64,000 nucleotides of DNA from Thalassotalea psychrophila. GTDB lineage: Bacteria > Pseudomonadota > Gammaproteobacteria > Enterobacterales > Alteromonadaceae. Both the position numbers and the translations under genes were made by a program. The stretch is taken from contig NZ_CP134145.1 of assembly GCF_031583595.1 (NCBI RefSeq), positions 3,720,001 to 3,784,000 on the forward strand, read 5' to 3'. Shown here piece by piece: positions 19,142-29,206 of the stretch. The first letter of the stretch is position 1, and every line of letters begins with the position of its first letter. The notes under the pieces were generated by a model. It did not search any database. It was not told the origin of the DNA and saw only the letters and a program-made list of their open reading frames with translations.

Positions 19142-20218
19142 ATGCAATATGCAGAAATTACTGGTTGGGGAAAATACACTCCTCCAGCAAAATTAACTAA
19201 TGAAGATCTAACCACATTTATGGATACCAGTGACGAATGGATCTCTTCACGTACGGGTATTCAAGAACGCCGCATATCTCATATTAATACCGCTCATATG
19301 TCAGCCCTTGCTGGCAAGCAAGCTATTGCGAGAGCAGGTATAGAAGCTGACGATATAGACCTGATAATAGTAGCAACTTGTACCCCTGATACCTTAGTAC
19401 CAAACACGGCATCCAAAGTACAAAACTTATTAGGCACCAACAATAGTGGTTGCGTTGATTTAAGCTCAGCCTGTACCGGTTTTCTTTATGCATTACAGAC
19501 TGCAACCGCACAAATCCGCACGGGAATGATCAATAAAGCATTGGTTATTGGCGCGGAAAGAATGAGTTGGTTTGTAAACTGGGGCGTGCGTGATACTGCG
19601 GTTTTATTTGGTGACGGTGCAGGTGCTGTGGTCCTTGAAGCAACAGATAATAAATGTGGTTTATTGGAAGCCAAGTTAGGCTGTGATTCAGCATCTCGAG
19701 AGATTTTAAGTATCACTAATTTCGGCACTGATATGGACCGCTATGAAAATCCGCCTGGCCCATTGCAAATTGACTTTTTAGGGCCCGATATTTTTAAACG
19801 TGCCGTACGTGGAATGGGTAAAGCTACTGAAGCAGTTATGAGTAAGGCAAATCTCAAGGCTGAAGATGTTGACTTGCTAGTGCCGCATCAGGCCAATTTA
19901 CGTATCATTGAAACATTACAAAGCAAATTAAAACTTCGTGATGATCAGTGCATGGTTAATATCCAAAAATATGGCAATACTTCAGCAGCAACAGTACCAA
20001 TAGCTCTTTGTGAAGCAGTTGAACAAGGAAAAATAAAACCTGGTGATGACATCATGTCAGCAGCCTTTGGTGCTGGTTTAACTTGGGGTGCAGCATACAT
20101 AAAATGGGGCGATAATATCACTCCTAAAAATGATTACGTACAAGAAGAGCAAACATGCGATAAAACAGCGAAAGAGCTTTTATCTATTGCTATTAAACAT
20201 TGTACCCAAAATACTTAA
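19142..20218 (+). CDS. 3-oxoacyl-ACP synthase III-like protein
   Basis: A FabH-fold condensing enzyme. The start at ATG 19142 ([15 protein letters not shown]) places the N-terminus as in FabH; a GTG four codons upstream is the alternative. The catalytic triad is Cys111 (SSACTGF), His249 (VPHQAN) and Asn279 (KYGNTSA). With 358 residues it is about 40 longer than FabH, and the extra residues form a polar C-terminal tail. It is not in a fab cluster, so it may be a second synthase III acting on a special acyl substrate rather than the housekeeping initiator. Substrate unknown. Confidence 0.85.
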   Translation: MQYAEITGWGKYTPPAKLTNEDLTTFMDTSDEWISSRTGIQERRISHINTAHMSALAGKQAIARAGIEADDIDLIIVATCTPDTLVPNTASKVQNLLGTNNSGCVDLSSACTGFLYALQTATAQIRTGMINKALVIGAERMSWFVNWGVRDTAVLFGDGAGAVVLEATDNKCGLLEAKLGCDSASREILSITNFGTDMDRYENPPGPLQIDFLGPDIFKRAVRGMGKATEAVMSKANLKAEDVDLLVPHQANLRIIETLQSKLKLRDDQCMVNIQKYGNTSAATVPIALCEAVEQGKIKPGDDIMSAAFGAGLTWGAAYIKWGDNITPKNDYVQEEQTCDKTAKELLSIAIKHCTQNT

Positions 20219-20243
20219 CACTTTAATCAACTTACATAAAATT

Positions 20244-20279
20244 AAACGAGTTTACCCTTTTCAGGCTAAACTCGTTTTT
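20244..20279. terminator. Terminator after the FabH-like gene
   Basis: An 11-bp stem AAACGAGTTTA / TAAACTCGTTT with a 12-base loop, followed by T's. It could also serve the ABC exporter operon arriving on the minus strand. Confidence 0.88.
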
Positions 20280-20357
20280 GTTTTATAAATCCAGATTCTT
20301 TAATTGCTATTATACTGATAGTCTTCACACGCCTATGTCCTTTCTAGCTTCTAACTT

Positions 20358-21377
20358 CTACCTATCACTATCCCAACTGAATAATTTAGCACTTAGCAAT
20401 AAACAAATGGCAGTCATCGATAATAAAACAGTAAGTTGATAGCTCACATCCTGTAATGTTGCCCCTTCAGTTATTACACTTCGCGCCGCACTCACCAAGT
20501 GAGTTAAGGGGAACACCTCAGCAATATTTTGCACGAATTGTGGCGCACCTTCTAATGAAAACCACACTCCTGAAAGTAACATCATTGGCCAAGTTGCCAT
20601 ATTTAATAAACCGCCAACCAGCTCTTCTGATTTACTGCGAGTAGATATTAATAAACCAAGGCTTATTAGGCTCATCGCACCAGCAACTGCAATAAGGAAT
20701 AAATTTAAGTAACTGCCAAGCATAATAAAGTCGAAGAATAAATTACAGCCGCTATAAACCACCGACACCATAAACAAAACAATAAATAAGCGTGATAATA
20801 GCTGGGCGGAAATAAACTCTAACGCCGATAGTGGCGTCGCTTTTAAACGTTTTAACACCGAATTTTTACGATAACGTACAATCACATAACCAACGCCAAA
20901 TAAGCAGCTAAACATCATATTCATACCAAAAATACCCGGTAAAACCCAATCAATATAGCGAATTGGTTCACCCGTAGTTACCATACGCGTTAAGCCGTCG
21001 GCATCATGAATAAATATTTTTTCAACCATGTAGCTTTTCGGAGATTGCTCATTAACCCAATAGTGGTTATGAGTTAAATCAATGATCATGTCAATACCAT
21101 GCTGATCCAACTTAGGCATGGCTTTATCTAACTGTTTATATTGTACAAAGTCGATGTATTTTGTTTGCATGAAAGGATTGGGCTTTGCAACTTCTACTAA
21201 ATTTTGCTCTATAACTCCAACTTTATATACCGCTCTACCATCACCTGAAAAGGCAAACGAGAAAATAACCAATAACAACACTGGAAAGAGAATATTCCAT
21301 GCCAACGATGACTTATCTCTAAAGAATTCCAAATTACGAGCTTTAACGACGGCTGCAAACCTTGAAAACTTAAACAT
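20358..21377 (-). CDS. ABC-2 type exporter permease
   Basis: Membrane subunit of an ABC exporter, 339 residues. The start at 21377 (MFKFSRFAAVVKARNLEFFRD) is chosen because a full AGGAGG sits 7 bases upstream; an ATG three codons earlier lacks such spacing. One N-terminal membrane segment (NILFPVLLLVIFSFAF), a large external loop and five C-terminal segments follow the ABC2_membrane pattern (YRKNSVLKRLKATPLSALEF, GLLNMATWPMMLLSGVWF). It overlaps the ATPase gene by 8 bases, so the two are coupled. The exported substrate cannot be told. Confidence 0.85.
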   Translation of the reverse strand: MFKFSRFAAVVKARNLEFFRDKSSLAWNILFPVLLLVIFSFAFSGDGRAVYKVGVIEQNLVEVAKPNPFMQTKYIDFVQYKQLDKAMPKLDQHGIDMIIDLTHNHYWVNEQSPKSYMVEKIFIHDADGLTRMVTTGEPIRYIDWVLPGIFGMNMMFSCLFGVGYVIVRYRKNSVLKRLKATPLSALEFISAQLLSRLFIVLFMVSVVYSGCNLFFDFIMLGSYLNLFLIAVAGAMSLISLGLLISTRSKSEELVGGLLNMATWPMMLLSGVWFSLEGAPQFVQNIAEVFPLTHLVSAARSVITEGATLQDVSYQLTVLLSMTAICLLLSAKLFSWDSDR

Positions 21378-22257
21378 GTCCAGCACCTCCTAATGAATGT
21401 CCTGTAAGCTTTAAAAATAAATCGTCTAAATTCGCTGATTTAATATGTAATCCAGTTAATGGTACTGCTAGCTCAATTAATTCTTTAACTGTTTTTTCAA
21501 CGTTACTGGTCTTAATTTCAACATGGTTTCCGTCAATATTCCATTGCTGTTTTTTGACCCTTTCTTGACTAACATTTTCAATAGGAAGATAAATAAATAC
21601 TTGCTTAAAATGCCTAGTTAACAATTGTTTAGGAGAGCCTTGCTCGATGATTTTACCGTTATCCATGATCACTATATTGTCACAAAGCTGTTCTGCTTCA
21701 TCCATATAATGAGTGGTTAAAATAACGGTTTTTCCTTGCGCTTTAATATTTTTAATCAATTGCCAAAAATGTCGTCTCGATTGAGGATCTAAGCCAGTTG
21801 TGGGTTCATCTAAAAATACAATTTCAGGATCATTAATTAATGCTAAAGCTAACAATAAACGTTGCCTTTGACCACCCGATAACAGCCGGTTATCACGATC
21901 AACAAACTCACTTAAGTCACAAAGTTCTATTAAGGTTTCATTTGATAAGGTTTTTTCATAAAATGAGGAAAATAAATTAAGTGTCTCAGTGACAGTTAAG
22001 AAGTCTTGTAAGGCAGTATTTTGAAATTGAATACCAATTAATTGGCTCACATCAGCATCAGCTTGAGTATTATATTTAACTTTACCCGAGGTTTTATTGA
22101 TGATGCCTTCCATTATCTCAATGGTTGTCGTTTTACCCGCGCCATTTGGTCCTAATAAACCAAAACAATGGCCCTTGATAATATCAAAACTTACATCATC
22201 TACGGCTTTTACATCTTTATAGTGTTTGGTTAAATTCTCTACCGTAATGATCTTCAT
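21370..22257 (-). CDS. ABC exporter ATP-binding protein
   Basis: ATPase partner of the adjoining ABC-2 permease. Walker A is GPNGAGKTTT, the Q-loop GIQFQNTAL, the signature LLSGGQRQRL, Walker B IVFLDEPTTGLD, and the switch histidine lies in LTTHYMDEAEQL. The C-terminal region 225-295 matches the extension typical of drug or lipid exporter ATPases. The start is ATG 22257 (MKIITVENL); an in-frame TTG four codons upstream is possible. It begins 16 bases after the tmcA stop, suggesting one transcript. Confidence 0.88.
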   Translation of the reverse strand: MKIITVENLTKHYKDVKAVDDVSFDIIKGHCFGLLGPNGAGKTTTIEIMEGIINKTSGKVKYNTQADADVSQLIGIQFQNTALQDFLTVTETLNLFSSFYEKTLSNETLIELCDLSEFVDRDNRLLSGGQRQRLLLALALINDPEIVFLDEPTTGLDPQSRRHFWQLIKNIKAQGKTVILTTHYMDEAEQLCDNIVIMDNGKIIEQGSPKQLLTRHFKQVFIYLPIENVSQERVKKQQWNIDGNHVEIKTSNVEKTVKELIELAVPLTGLHIKSANLDDLFLKLTGHSLGGAGHV

Positions 22258-22273
22258 AACTTTACTCAATTAA

Positions 22274-24394
22274 TTATTTTGGGGTTAATTGGTTTAACAG
22301 ATGAGTGCAAAATTGTTGCAGCAATTTCAACACTGCTTTTTTACCCGTTAATTGAAATTCTTCACAAATTTCAGCGAAGCTTTGTTGCTGAATAACTTTA
22401 CGTAGCGCGATAGCTAATCCCAAACGTTCGGCTTGTACTTCATCAGTATTAACGACTAGATAACCAATTAAACAACGTTTAATTGCCGGCGCACAGCATG
22501 AAAAAACTCTATTACCTTGGGCAAAGTCAGCAAGCGCTTGTAAATCTTGCTTAGAGGGTATGCTTAGATTATCAGCATGGGCGAATATTTCAGACATTAA
22601 TTGTGTATCTAAATATTTGTATTCATCACTTTTATAATAATGTAAGTCTCGAAAAAACTGCAGTTTAAGTTGTTTACTTAATGGTTCAGCTTGTTCGGTA
22701 AGCGGCTTTATTACTAAAGCTGAATGCTCACCACTAGCCGCATCTTTGCTAAAACCAATGCGTGCTATATTAAATTGACATCTAAACCAATAAGATAACA
22801 ATTGTTGATTAGCACCAAAACTTGATCCAATAAAATCAAAGCCTCGGTTTTTACTGTCACTTGCACAGTAATTTAGGAGTTTTGTACCTAATCCTTGGTC
22901 CTGTACCTCTGGATGAACTGCAATGCGAACAACACGCTGAAATCGATAATTAAACGCATCTTCAATACCACAATGCACTAATAATGATTGAGGAATAAAG
23001 TGGCCTTTTAGTCGCCTTAACGATTGCTTCACTTTATTGGCTAATTTGCTAGTGACTTCACCTTCAGCAAGCAATAAAGCCACGGCTAAAATTTGTTTAT
23101 TTTGCTGCTGTATAATTACACTGATACTTGGATCATCAAGTAACATTTTTAAATCACTCGGTTTTGTCTGATAGTGAGCCGTCACTAACAAGGAAAACAC
23201 TTGATTTAAAAGAACTTCGTTTTTTACTAAATCTTTACTGCTAAGCACCTGATATTGAATAGCTTCTCTGGCGTTATATTTCGCCTTTGGCAGCTCACTA
23301 TTTAATAATAAGCTAGCAAAAGTAAACTGCTCTAGTGGGTCATTTATCGCCCAACGAATTGGTTCATTGATATGAAAATGTTGACCGCTTGGGCGTGATT
23401 CTTTTAGCATTTTTAAAAACTTGCCGCTAAAGCCTCTTCCTGCGCCTTCATAGCCGTGTATGGTCGACACAAATACTTGGCGGTGATAATTTTTAGATAA
23501 TGATTTCAGTATTGGCAGTGGAATACCTGCCGCTTCATCTACAAGTAATAAATGACAAATTGGTTGCTGTTTTATTATCAAATCCAGCGGAAGAAATTGA
23601 ACCTCAGAATTTTGGTAGCGAATAACTCTACCTGTTTTTATCGCTTCAGGTAAGCTGACTTGTAGCTGTTTAAAAAAGATATTAACCGCATCAGGATGTG
23701 GGGCGGTAATAATAATATTTTTATTACCTTGTTTTAATATTTCACTTGCAGCGATAGCCATGGCACTCGACTTTCCCCGTCCTCTATCAGCAGTAATAAC
23801 TAGAGGTCTATCGCGATGACCGTTAACAACATTAATAATTTTATCTACGGCGCTCTCTTGCTCTTTAGTAATACATCCAAAATTAAGCTGCGATTTATTT
23901 GTATCAAGGCTCTCTGTTACTACAGGAGTATAGGCTTGTATTAAAGGAAGTTTTTTGTCTGATTGTTCGACGCGATAGATTTGCTCAAATTTATCACAAA
24001 ATGTCATTAATCGTTGACTAAAAGGGCTATTTTTGAATTGTGATTTAGACAGCAATAACACGCATTGTCCACCAGCAATTAATGTCCCCGATAAAGCAGC
24101 GAAAGCATCAACATTAAAAGTATCATTAACAGCAAAAATAATATGTTTTTGTTCCGTTCCTAAATACTGACGATAGGTTTTATTATGCACATAAGTGATA
24201 TCTGAAAACTTGCTAAATTTAGGTTCAAATGAAAAAAATAATGCATCAGGTAATGATTCGTTAATCATTGTATTAGTTTGTTGTTCTAGCCACTCGTTTT
24301 CACCTACAAAAATAAACAAACTTCGAGTTCTATTTGCTAATGTTGCCTGTTGAATTTGGGCGAATAACTGCTGATATTTGATTTGACTAACCAT
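22274..24394 (-). CDS. tmcA: tRNA(Met) cytidine acetyltransferase TmcA
   Basis: Makes N4-acetylcytidine at the wobble base of elongator tRNA-Met using acetyl-CoA and ATP. The 706-residue protein has an N-terminal DUF1726-like domain, an RNA-helicase module (Walker A TADRGRGKSSAMA, Walker B LLLVDEAAGIPLPIL) and a GNAT acetyltransferase domain with the acetyl-CoA loop HPEVQDQGLGTKLL. A C-terminal tRNA-binding tail follows. It is about 35 residues longer than E. coli TmcA. Divergent from the nap operon. Confidence 0.93.
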   Translation of the reverse strand: MVSQIKYQQLFAQIQQATLANRTRSLFIFVGENEWLEQQTNTMINESLPDALFFSFEPKFSKFSDITYVHNKTYRQYLGTEQKHIIFAVNDTFNVDAFAALSGTLIAGGQCVLLLSKSQFKNSPFSQRLMTFCDKFEQIYRVEQSDKKLPLIQAYTPVVTESLDTNKSQLNFGCITKEQESAVDKIINVVNGHRDRPLVITADRGRGKSSAMAIAASEILKQGNKNIIITAPHPDAVNIFFKQLQVSLPEAIKTGRVIRYQNSEVQFLPLDLIIKQQPICHLLLVDEAAGIPLPILKSLSKNYHRQVFVSTIHGYEGAGRGFSGKFLKMLKESRPSGQHFHINEPIRWAINDPLEQFTFASLLLNSELPKAKYNAREAIQYQVLSSKDLVKNEVLLNQVFSLLVTAHYQTKPSDLKMLLDDPSISVIIQQQNKQILAVALLLAEGEVTSKLANKVKQSLRRLKGHFIPQSLLVHCGIEDAFNYRFQRVVRIAVHPEVQDQGLGTKLLNYCASDSKNRGFDFIGSSFGANQQLLSYWFRCQFNIARIGFSKDAASGEHSALVIKPLTEQAEPLSKQLKLQFFRDLHYYKSDEYKYLDTQLMSEIFAHADNLSIPSKQDLQALADFAQGNRVFSCCAPAIKRCLIGYLVVNTDEVQAERLGLAIALRKVIQQQSFAEICEEFQLTGKKAVLKLLQQFCTHLLNQLTPK

Positions 24395-24514
24395 TTCATA
24401 TTTATAAATATTTTTATCAGTTTAACAGGTAATAGGAAATTTTTTATATTCCTCAAGCTAATTTATTATATACATGGCAAAAATCATGAAAATTACCACA
24501 AAAAATTACAAAAT

Positions 24515-24528
24515 TTGACTCAAATCAA
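24515..24528 (+). promoter_or_regulatory. FNR-like box upstream of napE
   Basis: TTGACTCAAATCAA matches the FNR consensus TTGAT-N4-ATCAA except at the fifth base. A TATACT hexamer at 24550-24555 would place transcription start near 24563 and the box centre near -41.5, the usual position for class II activation by FNR. This predicts anaerobic induction of nap. Confidence 0.7.
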
Positions 24529-24587
24529 CAACATTTTTTGAAGAGCTACTATACTAATTAAAAAGTTAATGAAAAATTAGAATTATC

Positions 24588-24749
24588 ATGAGTGAAGTAG
24601 TCAATTCAGAGCAACAAAAAAAAGATGAACGCAACACCTTTTTATTCCTTACCGTTTTCCTAGCCCCCATATTAGCAATTGCTATTGTTGGCGGTTTAGG
24701 TTTTGCCATTTGGATCAGCCAATTAATTTTAGGTCCTCCAGGAGTTTAA
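24588..24749 (+). CDS. napE: Periplasmic nitrate reductase component NapE
   Basis: A 53-residue protein (MSEVVNSEQQKKDERNTF...) with a polar N-terminus and a single membrane helix (about 19-46, FLTVFLAPILAIAIVGGLGFAIWI), matching the small NapE subunit in sequence style and position. Its role is not well established; it is often the first gene of nap operons. It lies downstream of the FNR-like box and 9 bases before napF. Confidence 0.85.
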   Translation: MSEVVNSEQQKKDERNTFLFLTVFLAPILAIAIVGGLGFAIWISQLILGPPGV

Positions 24750-24758
24750 GTAAGTTTT

Positions 24759-25268
24759 ATGACAATTAATGTCGATCAATCGCGTCGAAACTTTTTAAGA
24801 GGTAAAAAACCAACTATCGCTCCAGCCTTCAGGCTGCCTTGGATCACGAGTGAAAATGCATTTATAAACGATTGCACAAAGTGTAATGATTGTTTATCGG
24901 CCTGTGAAGAAAACATTATTGTTAAGGGTCCTGATGGCTACCCAAAAATTGATTTTGACCAAGGTGAGTGCACATTTTGTCAAGATTGCATCACTAGTTG
25001 TGAGCAAACATTTTTTAAAGAAGATAAAACAGGGCAAGCTTGGCCGAGTAAATTTAATATAAAAGACAACTGTTTAGCTAAAAATAATGTGTATTGTCAA
25101 AGCTGTAAAGACGCTTGTGAAAGCCGAGCTATATCATTTGCTTATATTGATAGTGCAATTCCACAACCGCAAGTTTCTCAAGATTTATGTACCGGGTGTG
25201 GTGCATGTATCAAACCCTGTCCAACAAACTCAACAGAATTACTCCTTTTCAAGGAACTAAACCAATGA
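24759..25268 (+). CDS. napF: Ferredoxin-type protein NapF
   Basis: A cytoplasmic iron-sulfur protein that helps mature NapA before Tat export. The 169 residues include an N-terminal SRRNFLRGK segment and cysteine clusters at about 39-49 (CTKCNDCLSAC), 71-81 (CTFCQDCITSC), 105-120 (a less regular set ending CQSCKDAC) and 144-154 (CTGCGACIKPC), enough for several 4Fe-4S centres. Its stop overlaps the napD start (ATGA). Confidence 0.92.
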   Translation: MTINVDQSRRNFLRGKKPTIAPAFRLPWITSENAFINDCTKCNDCLSACEENIIVKGPDGYPKIDFDQGECTFCQDCITSCEQTFFKEDKTGQAWPSKFNIKDNCLAKNNVYCQSCKDACESRAISFAYIDSAIPQPQVSQDLCTGCGACIKPCPTNSTELLLFKELNQ

Positions 25269-25516
25269 CCGAAACAACCGAATATCATGTAGCAAGTTTT
25301 ATTGCTCAAGTTGATGTTACTAAAGAAGATGTAGTAAGAAAAAGCATCGAAGCAACACCTGGCGCAGAAATTCATGCCAGTAACGACACCGGAAAAATAG
25401 TATTCACTATAGAGGCTGATAATCAACGTATTATTGGCAACTATGCTGACCAAATCAAAGATCAATCGGGCATTTTTACTCTTGCTCCGGTTTACCACCA
25501 ATATCTAGAAGAATAA
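25265..25516 (+). CDS. napD: NapA chaperone NapD
   Basis: A small (83-residue) cytoplasmic chaperone that binds the NapA twin-arginine signal and delays export until the cofactor is inserted. The start at 25265 (MTETTEYHVASFIAQVD) overlaps the napF stop by 4 bases; a longer frame from 25187 runs inside napF and is rejected. TPGAEIHASNDTGKIVFTIE is typical of NapD. It is followed 15 bases later by napA. Confidence 0.92.
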   Translation: MTETTEYHVASFIAQVDVTKEDVVRKSIEATPGAEIHASNDTGKIVFTIEADNQRIIGNYADQIKDQSGIFTLAPVYHQYLEE

Positions 25517-25531
25517 GTAGGAATAACTGCT

Positions 25532-28033
25532 ATGAAACTTAACCGCAGAGAATTTATAAAAGCGAATGCTGTTGCTGTAGCTGCAACTGCAGCGGGTGTT
25601 GCATTACCTGCATCAGCATCAAATATAATCACCAGTAGCGAAATGACGAAACTAAAATGGGATAAAGCCCCTTGTCGTTTCTGTGGTACAGGTTGTAGTG
25701 TTAATGTTGCCACAATGGACAACAAGGTTGTTGCTACCCATGGTGATATTAATTCACCAGTTAACAAAGGTCTTAATTGTATTAAAGGCTACTTTTTATC
25801 AAAAATCATGTACGGTAAAGACCGTTTAACTAAGCCATTACTTAGAATGAAAGATGGCAAGTATGACAAAAATGGTGACTTCACTCCAATCACTTGGGAC
25901 GCCGCTTTTGACATAATGGCCGAAAAAGCTAAAAAAACTTTAAAAGAAAAAGGTCCTACTGCTGTTGGTATGTTTGGTTCAGGACAATGGACTGTGCAAG
26001 AAGGTTATGCTGCAGTTAAATTGATGAAAGCTGGCTTTAGAACAAACAATATTGATCCAAACGCTCGTCACTGTATGGCTTCTGCTGTGGGTGGTTTTAT
26101 GCGTACATTTGGTATCGATGAGCCTATGGGCTGTTACGATGATTTTGAGCATGCCGATGCGTTTGTATTATGGGGCTCAAACATGGCAGAAATGCACCCT
26201 ATTTTATGGACACGCATTACTGATCGTCGTTTAAGTGCACCACATGTAAAAGTTGCCGTATTATCTACATTTGAACATCGTAGTTTTGATCTTGCAGATA
26301 ACGGTATGATCTTTACTCCACAAACCGATTTAGCAATTTTAAACTTTATTGCAAATTACATTATTAAAACTGACCGAGTTAATAAAGACTTCGTTAATAA
26401 GCATACCAATTTCCGTTTAGGTAACACAGATATAGGTTATGGCTTACGCCCAGAGCATCCGCTTGAGAAAAAAGCCAAAAACAACAGTGCTGCTGATGCA
26501 GGAGGTTCTAAGCCTATTGATTTTGATGAATATGCTAAATTTGTTAGTACTTATACTGCTGAATATGTATCAGAATTATCTACAGTTCCGGTAGATAAAC
26601 TAAACGCTTTAGCTGAGTTATATGCAGATCCAAAAACTAAAGTAACGTCACTTTGGACTATGGGCTTTAACCAGCACACCCGCGGTGTTTGGGCGAACAA
26701 CTTAGTTTATAACATTCACTTATTAACCGGTAAAATTTCAACTCCAGGCAACAGCCCATTTTCATTAACAGGTCAACCATCAGCGTGTGGTACAGCTCGT
26801 GAAGTTGGAACTTTCTCACATCGTTTACCTGCAGATATGGTAGTTGCCAATCCTAAGCATAGAGCGATAGCCGAGAAAATTTGGAAATTACCCGAAGGTA
26901 CAATCCCACCAAAACCTGGTTACCATGCAGTTTTACAAACGCGTAAACTTAAAGATGGCGAATTAAATTTCTACTGGGTGCAATGTAATAACAACATGCA
27001 GGCTGGAGCCAACATTAACGAAGAAGGCATGCCTGGGTATCGTAACCCGAAAAACTTCATCGTTGTATCAGACCCATACCCAACAGTGACTGCTCAAGCT
27101 GCTGATTTAATTTTACCAACAGCAATGTGGGTAGAAAAAGAAGGGGTATATGGTAATGCTGAACGTCGTACGCAATCTTGGTACCAGCAAGTTACCGCAC
27201 CAGAGGGAGCATTCTCTGATTTATGGCAATTGGTTGAGTTCTCTAAACGTTTCCAAATTGAAGATGTATGGCCGGAAGAGTTATTGGCTAAAATGCCTGA
27301 ACATCGTGGTAAATCAATGTTCAGTGTTTTGTATGAAAATGGCAATGTAAATGAATTCCCATTATCAGAAATTCCAGATGATAGATTAAATCAAGAATCT
27401 CGCGATTTTGGTTTCTACATTCAAAAAGGTTTATTTGAAGAGTATGCAGAGTTTGGTCGTGGTCATGCTCATGATTTGGCCCCATATGACAGATACCATA
27501 AAGAACGTGGTTTACGTTGGCCGGTAGTTGACGGTAAAGAAACCAAATGGCGCTTCAAAGAAGGCTCTGATCCTTATGTTAAACCAGGATCAGATTACGA
27601 CTTTTATGGTAAGCCAGACGGTAAAGCAGTAATTTTTGCCTTACCTTATGAACCTGCAGCTGAATTTCCTGATGCTGAATATGACTTATGGCTATCAACC
27701 GGTCGAGTACTAGAACATTGGCATTCAGGTTCAATGACTCAGCGAGTGCCAGAGCTTTATAAAGCGATGCCTGATGCAGTTGTTTATATGAACCCTGATG
27801 ATGCGAAAAAACGTGGTTTACGTCGTGGCGATTTAGTTAAACTTATTTCTCGTCGTGGTGAAGTTGAAACTCGCGTTGAAACGAGAGGACGTAATAAACC
27901 ACCAAGAGGTTTAGTATTTATGCCTTGGTTTGATGCTAGCCGTTTAGTAAATAAAGTCACATTAGATGCAACCGACCCGCTTTCAAAAGAAACGGATTTC
28001 AAAAAATGTGCCATTAAAATAGTTAAAGCTTAA
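25532..28033 (+). CDS. napA: Periplasmic nitrate reductase, catalytic subunit
   Basis: Reduces nitrate to nitrite in the periplasm. The 833 residues start with a twin-arginine signal (NRREFIK, cleavage near ASA29). A 4Fe-4S cluster is bound by Cys48, Cys51, Cys55 and Cys83, and the Mo-bis-MGD ligand is Cys181 in ARHCMASAV. The C-terminal molydopterin-binding domain includes [15 protein letters not shown]. The 828-residue E. coli NapA is very similar in layout. The cofactor is supplied by the moa/mob/mod genes encoded 6 kb downstream. Confidence 0.97.
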   Translation: MKLNRREFIKANAVAVAATAAGVALPASASNIITSSEMTKLKWDKAPCRFCGTGCSVNVATMDNKVVATHGDINSPVNKGLNCIKGYFLSKIMYGKDRLTKPLLRMKDGKYDKNGDFTPITWDAAFDIMAEKAKKTLKEKGPTAVGMFGSGQWTVQEGYAAVKLMKAGFRTNNIDPNARHCMASAVGGFMRTFGIDEPMGCYDDFEHADAFVLWGSNMAEMHPILWTRITDRRLSAPHVKVAVLSTFEHRSFDLADNGMIFTPQTDLAILNFIANYIIKTDRVNKDFVNKHTNFRLGNTDIGYGLRPEHPLEKKAKNNSAADAGGSKPIDFDEYAKFVSTYTAEYVSELSTVPVDKLNALAELYADPKTKVTSLWTMGFNQHTRGVWANNLVYNIHLLTGKISTPGNSPFSLTGQPSACGTAREVGTFSHRLPADMVVANPKHRAIAEKIWKLPEGTIPPKPGYHAVLQTRKLKDGELNFYWVQCNNNMQAGANINEEGMPGYRNPKNFIVVSDPYPTVTAQAADLILPTAMWVEKEGVYGNAERRTQSWYQQVTAPEGAFSDLWQLVEFSKRFQIEDVWPEELLAKMPEHRGKSMFSVLYENGNVNEFPLSEIPDDRLNQESRDFGFYIQKGLFEEYAEFGRGHAHDLAPYDRYHKERGLRWPVVDGKETKWRFKEGSDPYVKPGSDYDFYGKPDGKAVIFALPYEPAAEFPDAEYDLWLSTGRVLEHWHSGSMTQRVPELYKAMPDAVVYMNPDDAKKRGLRRGDLVKLISRRGEVETRVETRGRNKPPRGLVFMPWFDASRLVNKVTLDATDPLSKETDFKKCAIKIVKA

Positions 28034-28044
28034 GGAGAATACCA

Positions 28045-28524
28045 ATGAAAAATTCAATTATGACTTTATTCTCTGTAAGTATTTTACTTTCAACAATTGC
28101 AGCATTTAGCCATGCTGCAGAGGTAGCAACGTTAAGAGATAACACAAGTATTGATACCCAAAAGCAACCAAAAGCTATGCCAAATGTAGAAAATACTGAT
28201 ATTAAGCATCAGCGTAACTACCCGATGCAGCCGCCGATCATTCCACATAAGGTGCGTAATTATCAAATCGATTTAAAAGTGAATAAGTGTATGTCTTGTC
28301 ACTCTCGTAAACGTACTGATGAATCACAAGCACCTATGGTGAGTGTGACCCACTATATGGATAGAGACGGTAACTTTTTAGCGGAAGTGTCACCACGCAG
28401 ATATTTTTGTAGTCAATGTCACGTGCCTCAACTAGATACCGAACCATTAGTTGAAAACACGTTTGTTGACATGGATACTCTGATGAAAGAAAAAGCACAA
28501 AAAGCCAAAGCTGAAAAAGAGTAG
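28045..28524 (+). CDS. napB: Nitrate reductase cytochrome c subunit NapB
   Basis: A periplasmic di-heme cytochrome that passes electrons to NapA. The 159 residues start with a signal peptide ([24 protein letters not shown]); heme motifs are CMSCH (82-86) and CSQCH (122-126). [11 protein letters not shown] upstream of the first heme is typical of NapB. A strong AAGGAG ribosome binding site lies 7 bases before the start, 11 bases after napA. Confidence 0.95.
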   Translation: MKNSIMTLFSVSILLSTIAAFSHAAEVATLRDNTSIDTQKQPKAMPNVENTDIKHQRNYPMQPPIIPHKVRNYQIDLKVNKCMSCHSRKRTDESQAPMVSVTHYMDRDGNFLAEVSPRRYFCSQCHVPQLDTEPLVENTFVDMDTLMKEKAQKAKAEKE

Positions 28525-28532
28525 GTGCAGTT

Positions 28533-29120
28533 ATGAAAAATTTAATCGTAAAAATTTGGAATACACTACGTAAGCCTAGTGTGCACTATAGTTTGGGTTT
28601 TTTAGTGATTGGCGGCTTCATTGCCGGAATTATCTTCTGGGGTGGTTTTAACACCGCATTAGAAATAACCAATACCGAAGAGTTTTGTATTTCATGTCAT
28701 GAAATGGAAGATAACCCTTATGAAGAGTTAAAAACGACAATTCACTTCTCTAACCGTTCGGGTGTGCGTGCTACATGTCCAGATTGTCATGTACCACATA
28801 AATGGACTGATAAAATTGCTCGTAAAATGCAAGCATCTAAAGAGGTTTGGGGCAAATTATTCGGTACTATTAATACTCGCGAAAAATTTGAAGGTAAACG
28901 CCGACACTTAGCTGAAAACGAATGGACAAGGTTAAAAGCTAATGATTCATTAGAATGTCGAAACTGTCATAACTTTGACTACATGGACTTTACAGCACAA
29001 AGTACTCGTGCTGAAGAACAACATTCTACTTCGTTAGCCAGCGGTGAGAAAACCTGTATCGATTGTCATAAAGGTATTGCTCATGAGTTACCTGACATGG
29101 AAGGTGTTGAGGGTTGGTAA
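28533..29120 (+). CDS. napC: Tetraheme quinol dehydrogenase NapC
   Basis: A membrane-anchored NapC/NirT cytochrome that oxidises quinol and feeds NapB/NapA. The 195 residues have one N-terminal membrane helix (about 20-45) and four heme motifs: CISCH, CPDCH, CRNCH and CIDCH. Conserved histidines around [12 protein letters not shown] and [15 protein letters not shown] serve as distal ligands. It is the last gene of the nap operon; napG and napH are absent, so this is a quinol-direct nap system. Confidence 0.95.
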   Translation: MKNLIVKIWNTLRKPSVHYSLGFLVIGGFIAGIIFWGGFNTALEITNTEEFCISCHEMEDNPYEELKTTIHFSNRSGVRATCPDCHVPHKWTDKIARKMQASKEVWGKLFGTINTREKFEGKRRHLAENEWTRLKANDSLECRNCHNFDYMDFTAQSTRAEEQHSTSLASGEKTCIDCHKGIAHELPDMEGVEGW

Positions 29121-29123
29121 GCA

Positions 29124-29158
29124 CTAGGAACTAGGAACTAGGAACTAGGAACTAGGAA
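29124..29158. repeat. Five tandem CTAGGAA heptamers
   Basis: Five perfect copies of CTAGGAA follow the napC stop by 3 bases and precede the terminator. A microsatellite of this kind between coding region and terminator may vary in copy number between strains. Confidence 0.9.
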
Positions 29159-29170
29159 CAGCATTATTTG

Positions 29171-29206
29171 AAAGGGTTAACTTGATAAGTTAACCCTTTT
29201 ATTTTT
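29171..29206. terminator. Terminator of the nap operon
   Basis: A perfect 13-bp stem AAAGGGTTAACTT / AAGTTAACCCTTT with loop GAT, then a T-rich tail. A-rich sequence on the other side lets it also serve the convergent membrane-protein gene. Confidence 0.93.

Noticed and set aside
25187-25264. 26-residue N-terminal extension of napD
   Set aside because: It lies wholly inside napF in another frame; the ATG at 25265 with ATGA overlap gives the normal NapD length.
26052-28014. Several frames overlapping napA on both strands
   Set aside because: All lie inside the firmly identified napA gene and show no protein-family features.
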